A stretch of 19,522 nucleotides of DNA from Baffinella frigidus (Eukaryota; Cryptophyceae; Cryptomonadales; Baffinellaceae). Shown in pieces: positions 1 to 7,100 of this stretch; positions within the stretch are counted from its first letter, which is position 1, and every line of letters starts with the position of its first letter. The notes under the pieces were generated by a model, which ran no database searches, was not told the DNA's origin, and saw only the letters and a list, made by a program, of their open reading frames with translations. The DNA is taken from positions 402,315 through 421,836 of the forward strand of contig MU646406.1 of the NCBI GenBank assembly GCA_026770585.1. The letters run 5' to 3'. Both the position numbers and the translations under genes were made by a program.

Positions 1-180
1 TCCTCTCCCCTCCTCAGCGCGCATGTCGTCCGCCCCCCCCCCAAGAATCCGGCACTCGACCACAGGGGTTCCCCGCGAGTAAGGAGAAGCCTGCGTTGCC
101 AGAACGTCAGCTTGCGAACAGGCAGTCAACCAGCCCCGATGCTGAGCTAGACGCCCGCGAGGCACGGTGCGGTGCCCCAG

Positions 181-334
181 TCTTATCTCAGAAAAGGGAT
201 TTTAGAATCCGTTTTCTTAAGTCAATTCCCCTTCAAATATGTCAACTTATGCGTAGAGAAAAGAATAAGTTGACGAATTTGTATGGGAATTGACTTAAGA
301 AAACGGATTCTAAAATCCCTTTGCTGAGATAAAG
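181..334. repeat. Imperfect palindrome / fold-back element 1
   Basis: Two arms of about 50 bp (181-230 and 285-334) are near-perfect reverse complements, differing by a base or two at the outer end. Both contain the core TTTAGAATCC or its complement. Between them is a shorter nested inverted repeat, GTCAACTTA at 241-249 against TAAGTTGAC at 266-274. The whole stretch could fold into one long hairpin. It is AT-richer than its surroundings and carries no credible coding frame. Size and shape fit a MITE-like or fold-back element, but no target-site duplication was established. Confidence 0.85.
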
Positions 335-365
335 TCAGTGAGCTGTGCTAACTGGCGCGCCCGGC

Positions 366-491
366 GTGTGGAGTCAGGGTGAGTCCTGACACATGGGGGG
401 CGTGTCATTGGGTTGACCCTGACTCCACAGTCAGGGTCAACCTGTACATGGGGCCCGTGTCATTGGGTTGGCCACGTGGAGTCAGGGTGAG
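366..491. repeat. Interleaved direct and inverted repeats
   Basis: A unit beginning ACATGGGG and ending GTGTCATTGGGTTG occurs at 391-415 and again at 446-470, a spacing of 55 bp with few differences. The motif GTGGAGTCAGGGT occurs near 368 and near 476, and its reverse complement ACCCTGACTCCAC lies near 415-427. The block therefore combines a tandem-like duplication with an inverted repeat. No gene is visible in it. Confidence 0.75.
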
Positions 492-586
492 CTAGACCCT
501 CTGGCGCAAAGCAGTCTTATCCCCCACAACCTCAACGGCTTTCTCGCATCCAACTTCCGCGCTCCTCTAAGCGCGAGGCCTCGCAC

Positions 587-620
587 GGGGAGTGCGTCTG
601 CCCCTCCACCCGCACTCCCC
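587..620. repeat. Short GC-rich hairpin
   Basis: GGGGAGTGCG at 587-596 is a perfect 10-bp reverse complement of CGCACTCCCC at 611-620, with a 14-base spacer. It lies just outside fold-back element 2. Its function is unknown. On its own it could be a structural by-product of local GC richness. Confidence 0.6.
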
Positions 621-650
621 AGGATGAGGCACCCGACTAAATAATGCCAC

Positions 651-800
651 AAGCTAACGCCAGCGGACCCCTTAGCCTACGGTAGGAGCCCCCCCTCCTT
701 CTACGCCGTTTAAAACAAAAAAGCCTTTAAAAGTCGTAGGAGGGGGGCTCCTACCGTAGGCAATCCGTAGGCTCTAAGAACCTCGCTGGCGTTAGCTTTT
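651..800. repeat. Imperfect palindrome / fold-back element 2
   Basis: The left arm (about 651-706) begins AAGCTAACGCCAGCG and continues CCTACGGTAGGAGCCCCCC. The right arm (about 734-800) is its reverse complement and ends CGCTGGCGTTAGCTTTT. The right arm has an extra internal duplication of CCGTAGGC. The A/T-rich spacer between the arms is about 27 bp. There is no coding frame. It is comparable in length to the other palindromes in this 1.3-kb stretch but unrelated to them in sequence by eye. Confidence 0.85.
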
Positions 801-836
801 CAGATGATGAAGGGGTTCCCCCGAGAGTAAGGACTC

Positions 837-1042
837 CCACCAGCAACCCGCTGCAGCTTTTATCCGGATCGGGTACTGAAGTAATTTTCAGCTAAACCGA
901 AGAAATCTCTTCGGTATCTCCCGTCAGTAATTCGAGGTCCCTAGGGTTTCCTACTGTAGGGTCATAGGAAAAGATTGTTTTCCCAACAAAATACCCGAAT
1001 CCTTGCGAGTACCCGGTATAAGCTGCTACGGGTTGCTGGTGG
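837..1042. repeat. Imperfect palindrome / fold-back element 3
   Basis: The left arm at about 837-877 starts CCACCAGCAACCCG and ends GGGTACTG. The right arm at about 1008-1042 is its reverse complement with a small gap, ending GGGTTGCTGGTGG. The roughly 130-base interior contains a perfect small hairpin at 897-914 (CCGAAGA, 4-base loop, TCTTCGG). A short 91-codon minus-strand frame overlaps it, but its composition gives no sign of coding. Confidence 0.7.
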
Positions 1043-1115
1043 TCGCCTGCGTGACGCCACGCGCGGGATCTCTCGTCTCTGCCTTTCTCGATTTGCCCAA
1101 GTTCATAGTTCACAA

Positions 1116-1289
1116 CGCCTTCGCGAAGCAATAATGGCTCCAAGCCCTGGTACAAATTTTGTACCAAACAATGGACACGACCCTAAAATACCCTTCATGG
1201 ACATTTAAACGACTTCACGGTGGTGTCCATGGTCGTGTCCCATACAAAATTTGTATGGGGCTTGGAGCCATTATTGCTTCGCGAAGGCG
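1116..1289. repeat. Imperfect palindrome / fold-back element 4
   Basis: The arms at about 1116-1162 and 1243-1289 are close reverse complements, with outer ends CGCCTTCGCGAAGCAATAAT and its complement. Pairing continues inward through ATGGACACGACC against GGTCGTGTCC, so most of the 174 bp can fold. A nested CATGGACA / TGTCCATG pair lies in the centre. The outermost sequence contains the self-complementary TTCGCGAA. It is probably a non-autonomous fold-back or MITE-type insertion. No flanking duplication was confirmed. Confidence 0.85.
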
Positions 1290-1582
1290 TCGGAAACTAT
1301 TAAAGTTGTGAGGGTTGGTGGAGAGGAATGACTCGCCTGCGTGAGGCCGCGCGCGTCACTGCCTGGGTCAACGCACCAGCGCCAGGTAGGCAGGACACGG
1401 CGTGCGTCGACGGGTAAAAAAAACCGTGGGTAGGTAGGGTTATGGTAGAGAGGGAGGGAGGGAGGAGGTGTTACCATCACGATTCGTGGGACAAACTGTG
1501 GGACAAACCTTTGGGGCGAGAAAGGACCCGGTCCCACCCACTTAGTGAGACCTGAGACCGAAAAGACTGAGGCAGAGCTAGC
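1290..1582. other. Intergenic stretch with G-rich purine tract
   Basis: No gene was recognised. It holds a purine run at about 1447-1471 with three consecutive GGGA units followed by GGAGG, which is close to but short of a canonical G-quadruplex motif. A CTGCGTGAGGCCGCGCGCG stretch near 1338 resembles one near 1050. The remainder shows no structure I can name. Confidence 0.5.
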
Positions 1583-2437
1583 CTAGGGCGTGCAGGGGAA
1601 GGTGTGCACCTGCGCTGCCGGTAAACCCCCGCCCTCAAGCGCCTCCCGTTTGACTTCCCCGCCCCGCGTCGCCACAAACCCGTGGATCAACGGCCCGCTC
1701 CCCCGCGTCGTCACACCCGCGTCGTGCGCGCTGCACGCGTCGGAGAAGTGCTCGCCGCGCGCCGCCACGGTGGTGGGGGTGCCGGGAGGAGAGGACAGGC
1801 GCCGCACCAGGAGGTTGTTGAGCGAGGAGCCGCGGTGGGAAGATGCGGAGGGGAGGTGGAGCTCCGAAAGCGGCGGGAGCGGGAGGAGGGGCGCGAGCTT
1901 CGGGGTGTGGTGCTTTTCCGCTGCGCCGCCTGGCTGTGGTGGCCGGCCTCTCATTCCCGGGAGCGGCTCGGGGGAGCTCGCCGGGCCAGAGGCCTCGGGC
2001 GACGCCTTCTCATGCCGAGCCGCGGGCGAGCAATCCCCACAGCTGTGGTCGCCGCCGTCGTTCGTATCTCGAGCATCGGCAGGCGGGGGGGCGCCACGCG
2101 TGGAAGGAGCTCGCACCCGCCGGCGACGCTTGGCCGGAATCGAGTTCTGTTCTGAGCTGATCGAGGCGAGCAGGATCAAGGCGTCGATAGCCCCTGCCGC
2201 CTCGTCCCCCACGACCTCCACCTCCTGTTCCGTACCCGCCGCCCCCGCAGGGGGGTGGCTGTCGACCGCGGCCTGCAGATCTGCAATGCGCCCCGACGGC
2301 GCGTCGCTGGCCGCCCCCGCCGCCTTGGTACCTGCCATAAAGCAATCCAGGTCACTCTGTTGATTCCACGAGTCGCACAAGGAGCTCTCCCAAATGGCCG
2401 GCTGCCAGGGGAGCAAACACGCGGATCGCGGCATCAA
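1583..2437 (-). CDS. Doubtful hypothetical protein, low complexity
   Basis: This is an open frame of 284 codons in a very GC-rich block. I do not recognise the product. It is rich in Ala, Pro, Ser and Gly. It has one short helical-looking segment (about residues 80-97, containing AIDALILLASISS) followed at once by a basic patch KRRRRVR that could act as a nuclear localisation signal. The C-terminal third is Ser/Pro-rich. The opposite strand is also open for 257 codons over almost the same bases (1590-2363), which is what high GC alone can produce, so the frame may be spurious. If real, it could be an exon of a nuclear protein, because the ATG at 2437 has no clear promoter context. Its relation to the retroelement to the right is unknown. 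Confidence 0.25.
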   Translation of the reverse strand: MMPRSACLLPWQPAIWESSLCDSWNQQSDLDCFMAGTKAAGAASDAPSGRIADLQAAVDSHPPAGAAGTEQEVEVVGDEAAGAIDALILLASISSEQNSIPAKRRRRVRAPSTRGAPPPADARDTNDGGDHSCGDCSPAARHEKASPEASGPASSPEPLPGMRGRPPQPGGAAEKHHTPKLAPLLPLPPLSELHLPSASSHRGSSLNNLLVRRLSSPPGTPTTVAARGEHFSDACSAHDAGVTTRGSGPLIHGFVATRGGEVKREALEGGGLPAAQVHTFPCTP

Positions 2438-2914
2438 CGTGGGGAAATCGAGCGTGTTGCATCGCCGGTCAGGATCTTACCGCGGGGCCGACCCATTCAA
2501 CGCTAGCGTTGGGGGGCCATTACGCAGGGATACGGAATTTACGACCGATTTAGAATTGCCAAACTGGTCAAATCTGCCCCTTTTGGAAAACGGCCCCCGA
2601 AATAGGTCAAAGTTACGGAAGCGTCGAGCCGTGGATGCTTTCTCAAGTTGACATCCTGGGTTTGTGGTACAAATCCGTCAACTTTGGATTCTCACATCTA
2701 AAAAAGGGGTACCAAATCTAAAAAGGGGGCGTCTAAAAGTATTTTAAAGGCAATAGAAGGACATAAAAAAATAATGGAACCACGTCAACTTAAGGAGACT
2801 TCCCGGGCCTGTGTCTCACCTGAAGGGCCAACCGCACTCTCTGGGGAAGGATCCGCTTGTCGCGAGGCAAAGGCGTGGGGACTCAGCTTTGGGAAACGAA
2901 GGTTGATTCATTAA
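2438..2914. other. Intergenic stretch, small repeats only
   Basis: No gene was seen. AAGTTGAC at 2645-2652 and GTCAACTT at 2677-2684 form an 8-bp inverted repeat around a 24-base spacer. Just after it the phrase ATCTAAAAA followed by a G run occurs twice, near 2697 and 2717. These purine runs look like polypurine tracts but lie on the strand opposite to the one expected for the minus-strand retroelement. Confidence 0.5.
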
Positions 2915-3033
2915 TCACTCAACAGGCCACTTGAACCCTTTTGAGTGACCCATAAGTGGAGAGAACCACTTATGTTTGACCCAGGGGATATCGACCCAGG
3001 GGAGAGACCACTTATAGTCGGCCTTACGTAAGG
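2915..3033. repeat. Cluster of small hairpins and a direct repeat
   Basis: Four elements follow closely: TCACTCAA (2915-2922) with TTGAGTGA (2941-2948); CATAAGTGG (2951-2959) with CCACTTATG (2966-2974); a direct repeat of GACCCAGGGGA at 2978-2988 and 2993-3003; and a perfect 12-bp palindrome CCTTACGTAAGG at 3022-3033. CCACTTAT recurs at about 3008-3015. The cluster may be regulatory or part of an LTR, but no partner copy was found at the right end of the window. Confidence 0.6.
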
Positions 3034-3410
3034 GCGACAACTTAAGAAGGTTGAAATTACGTCACCCCCGTTCGGTTCCAGTGGGATAATTACCACACCG
3101 GACCGACATACCATAGTATTCTCAACCATTTTTCGGTTTTTAGAAAAATTCGGACTCCCTCAGGATTTCCGAAATTTCTCACACCGCTTACTCTCATCTC
3201 TTTTTCTGTAGCGCCCTAAGCGCTCACATCGGTCTCTGACCTCAACCCAGAGCCCTCACACTTCCGGTGAGCGGTCCACTTCAAAGAGTTCCTATTGAGG
3301 TATTCCTCTGCGTCCTCACCTATATCTCACGCTACTGTAGAATTCTCGGAGATAGAGAAGCAGCGATGGAGCGATGAAGTCGAGAAGTAGATCTTGAGAG
3401 AGAAAGAGAA

Positions 3411-3413
<3 letters not shown>
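3034..3413. other. Non-coding stretch upstream of the H3-like gene
   Basis: I found no gene. The sequence is of mixed composition, with a pyrimidine-rich run near 3190-3210. If the retroelement includes the H3-like gene, the 3' LTR boundary should lie here or further left, but no TG...CA-bounded repeat could be delimited from one copy. Confidence 0.4.
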
Positions 3414-3479
<66 letters not shown>

Positions 3480-3480
3480 G
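3414..3480. repeat. (GA)n microsatellite
   Basis: A nearly uninterrupted GA dinucleotide repeat of about 33 units has one GGG interruption near 3468-3471. It is preceded from about 3395 by degenerate GA-rich sequence. It ends about 190 bp upstream of the H3-like start codon. The CT/GA frames on either strand encode only Leu/Ser or Arg/Glu runs and are not genes. GA tracts can serve as GAGA-type promoter elements in some eukaryotes, but here that is only a possibility. Confidence 0.95.
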
Positions 3481-3670
3481 AAATTTAGACCACTTTTGGA
3501 GAAAAAGGGATAAAATTTGACTTAACGGTTCCTCCGGAAGTTGACCGATAAATTCGCCCAAAATAGATCCTCCAAATAAAAGGATCCGTTCTGAGGGTTT
3601 CTCTCACAAAACCCAGAACTGGCACGTTTTTGCCTCGAAAAGAGGTCAGCTTTTCTGCTCTCCGCCTGGT

Positions 3671-4156
3671 ATGGTGCGCCATAAGACAAGATTGTCGGAG
3701 TCCCCCGCGCCATCCAAAGGCGAGAAAATGAGCGGATCGTCCTCGAAAAAGAGCTCCAAAGTCATCCCTCCTCATCCTTATCGTGCCTCGCACCAGTTCG
3801 TTGGGGTCAAGCGTCCGGATCGTCTCCGCTCCGGTACTCTCGCTCTGCGCGAAATTCGTCGCTCACAGAAGTCCACCGACCTTCTCATCCCCAAGACCAA
3901 CTTCAGTCGCCTCGTACGTGAGATCGGCGGCGACCTCCAGTCCTGCACTCGGTGGACAGCCAATGCTCTAGAGGCGCTCCAGGAGAGTGCTGAGGACTAC
4001 GTCATCACTCTTATGCATGATGCCAACCTGTCTTCCATCCATCGAGGTGCCATCACCGTCACTCCCAGTGACATCCGTCATGTCCTCACCCTCCGCAAAG
4101 ACTCCGTCACCCCCCAAGACGTCGACCGCATGCTGAAGCTCCATCAGAGGGCGTAG
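3671..4156 (+). CDS. Divergent histone H3-like protein
   Basis: This is a 161-residue intronless frame with a histone H3 fold. The segment RSGTLALREIRRSQKST (53-69) matches the H3 alphaN helix, LVREIGGDL (81-89) helix 1, and ALEALQESAEDY (99-110) helix 2. The loop 2/helix 3 stretch contains ANLSSIH (118-124) and TPSDI (131-135). By eye about half of the roughly 90 fold residues equal canonical H3. Changes include RKLP to PKTN (74-77), the K79-equivalent to Gln90, Phe84-equivalent to Trp95, and a 16-residue C-terminal extension. The tail lacks the ARTKQTARKS motif but is Lys/Ser-rich. The first ATG has G at -3 and G at +4; Met20 is an alternative start. Its TAG directly abuts the TAA of the convergent polyprotein. 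Histone H3 is a nucleosome core subunit; here a role in retroelement chromatin, packaging or targeting is inferred. Divergence argues against a housekeeping H3 copy. Confidence 0.9.
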   Translation: MVRHKTRLSESPAPSKGEKMSGSSSKKSSKVIPPHPYRASHQFVGVKRPDRLRSGTLALREIRRSQKSTDLLIPKTNFSRLVREIGGDLQSCTRWTANALEALQESAEDYVITLMHDANLSSIHRGAITVTPSDIRHVLTLRKDSVTPQDVDRMLKLHQRA

Positions 4157-7100
4157 TTACTTCCCCACCTTCGATTTCTTCTTCTTGGGTCCCTCGAGAC
4201 CCGTGCGAGTGTCCTTAGGAGGAAGAGGAGGCGTCCAATCAGCATGACCCAGGATCGCCGCCCGCAGCTGAGTTTGCTGTTCGTGAGGCAGAGTCTTTGT
4301 CAGAATGTCCGCCAGTTGGTGAGTGGTGTCCACTTTGACGCAAATAAAGCGTCCCGCACGATCCTCGTCCCGAAGTCGGAATATGGTCACGTCAAACCAG
4401 CGAACTCTCGAGCTCAGCTTGTCGCCCTGCACTAGCGCGACAGTGGCTGCGTTGTCCTCCCCGTACCTGAGTGGCTTTTCCGTAGAGAATCCAAAGAAGG
4501 TCACGATTTTGCGCACGAAAAGTGTCATCCTCATTTGCTCCACCGCCGCATAGGCCTCCGCTTCACAAGTGCTGATGGCGCAGACGGGCTGTCGAGTTGA
4601 TTTCCAGGCAACGGCCGCTCCATTCATCAAACATAGCGCCCCGGTTTGTGACCGTCGGGTTTCGAAACAGTCTGCAAAAGAGGCATCGCAAAACGACACT
4701 TCTTCGTTCTTTTCGACCTTCACTCCTGCCAGTTCTTGTTTGAACGTTGCGTCTCGTCTCCAGGTCAGCTCGTCGTAGCGCGTGATGTAGGCGTGCGCCA
4801 GGAGGTGATAGAGAGAGGTCAAATGTTCGGTCGACGGGTCACTGCAGAAACTGGCCAGTACGTTAAACGCATGACTCATGTCAGGACGCGCGAAGTTGGT
4901 GAGGTATCCAAGAGTGCCCACAGCTGCGTAGTAGAGCTTCTTCTCCTCCACGCTTGCTGCCGGAGCCCCAGTGAAGTTTCTAGACTGCAGCCGTTCAGAG
5001 TTTGGGAGGGTCTTGAGGTAGTTGGACCCCCCGTTCAACCTCTTCTCCTCGAGTCTTTCCACATCCAAATTGAACTTCTCCGCCATCGCCTCGATGTAGT
5101 GCCTCAAACTCAGCGTGATTGTCCCCGCGCCCAAGTCCTGAGTCACTTTGGCTCCCAGATATTGTCCAATGTCCCCAGATGAGGACAGTTTGAACTGACT
5201 CCCCAGCTTGTCCACGACCATATCCCACGCGCAAACATCGGAAACAGCGACTGCCGCGTCGTCTACGTGCCACGCACTCAGAATCTTGACGGGTAGAGTC
5301 TCACCCGACGTTTGGTCGGTGATCGTCCCTGTGAAGCAGAACAGTCCTCCATCAGCCTCACACACTTTGAAGTTCATTTCCTCCCTCAAAAACTTCGCCA
5401 GTACCAGGTACCAGAGTCTCCCGGAGTTCCTTCCTCCGTATAGTGCCTTCAGCAGAGGCAGGATCCACCCTGCACCTCCGTAGCGTGACTCGAAATCGGG
5501 AGGGAGGGAGCAGTAGATGGTCTCCGACTCCGGGATGGTTGCCTGTAGATATGCCGCACTTACATCCAACTGTTTCACCGTAAATCCGCACGCAGCCGCA
5601 ATCGAGAGAAGTGTCCGGAAACTGGTCATATCAGCAGTGGGAGAGTAACAGTCCGCCGAGTTGATGTGCTTCTGCATGTCTCCTCGGATGCAGCATCTGG
5701 CCCTCCGCTCCTGTTCTGTCCCAGTGGTATCCACCTTCATTGTGTACACCCAGGTCAGGGGAATCACATGGGTGCCCGGAGGTAGGTCCCCCTTCCGCAT
5801 TGGTTGCGCGAAAGTTCCGTTCCGCTCCAGGGTTTCGATCTCGACCAACATTGCTTGTTTCCAAAATTTCCAGTCCACCCTCCTTCGAGCGTCATACACG
5901 TTCCCGGGCTGCGCCGGTAAATGCTGGGGCACCGTCGACTGATCAAGCCCCCCCGTGGAAGAGACCACCATGACGATCTTGGAGTTCCCGTCCTCAGCCT
6001 GTATGAGTTCATATTCGGGAACAGTGTGTAGGAACACTGTCTTTCCGAAGTAAAGTTCCTCCACCGCCGGAGAGAGGGTTTTCATCTCCCATTTTCCTCC
6101 TCTCAGGCAGGGGGGCAAGCGAGACGTAATCATCTTGTTGATCAGTCGAGTCTTTGGTGCCCCCGTGGAGTCCGGAGTGTAGCGTTGAAAAGATGGGAGT
6201 GTCACTTCTTCTACAGGATGGCTCTTCTTCTTAGTTACCATCTGTCGAAGAACCCGTTCTTTCAGAAAGTGAGCCGACCCGTCCGAGAAAGATGTCTCAA
6301 AGCGCTGTTCCATGCGTGACCCCGAGGCAGCTCCGTCATGACGGTGTACTCGCACCAGAACACGTCTCACGACACGGCCAGTGATGGGAGCGAGCTTTCC
6401 GGTCTGTGCGTTCCAGTCCACCTTCACCACCTGTGCAAGGTTGAAACTTCTGGAGTTGTGATCATTTCTGAAGTCGAGAACCATTTGAGCGCGACACAGG
6501 AGAGGGTCCTTCTGTTTCCCTCCAGCCTTCCTGCCGAAACGAGTCGTGACTGCTGGGGCCTGTCCTGCTTCCCGGAGTTTCTTTCGGCTTTGTGAAGCAA
6601 ACTTCCCTGGTCCCTTCCTGGTTCCCCCGTCGATGAGGTCGTCAGCGATTATCTCCTTGTGCAAAGGTAAAGTCCCCAAACCATCTTCCTGTTCATTGTC
6701 CGGGGAGCTGTGTCCCCCGTCTGATAGGTAGGTGGCCGTGGAGTCGTATTCTTCGGCAAAAGGATCTGCGTCGTACCCTTCGGATGAGTCAGCTTCGTGT
6801 CCCCCCGTCGACTCTGCGTCGTATCCTTCGGATGAGTCAGCCTCGTGTCCCCCCGTCGACTCAGTGGGGTGAACCCCTGGACCCACTTGAGTTGCAGCTC
6901 CAAACGTAAGTCGGCGTGTGTCCTTTTCTCCTTCCTCTGGATAGATCCTGGTCACTTCCTCGGGGTGGCTCTCGATGCTGGTGTTCAATTCCCGGTTTTG
7001 ACCAGCTTCCAGTGCTCGTCCGGAGGCTCCATCCAGTTCCTCTTGGGTGAATGGTGGCCGATGTGTGTTCGACCCCGGTGTGCTTCGCCCGGAGTGTCCC

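Noticed and set aside
2697-2730. A-G runs resembling retroelement polypurine tracts
   Set aside because: The polypurine tract of this minus-strand element would appear as a pyrimidine run on the plus strand. These runs are in the wrong orientation.
3316-3561. Minus-strand frame encoding a long Leu/Ser repeat
   Set aside because: It is the translation of the (GA)n microsatellite, not a gene.
3574-3583. TATA-like AAATAAAAGG upstream of the H3-like start
   Set aside because: It is one AT-rich match about 90 bases from the ATG with no mapped transcription start. It is too weak to call a promoter.
3671-4156. Canonical host histone H3 gene
   Set aside because: Half of the fold residues, most of the tail and the C-terminus differ from canonical H3, which is nearly invariant across eukaryotes.
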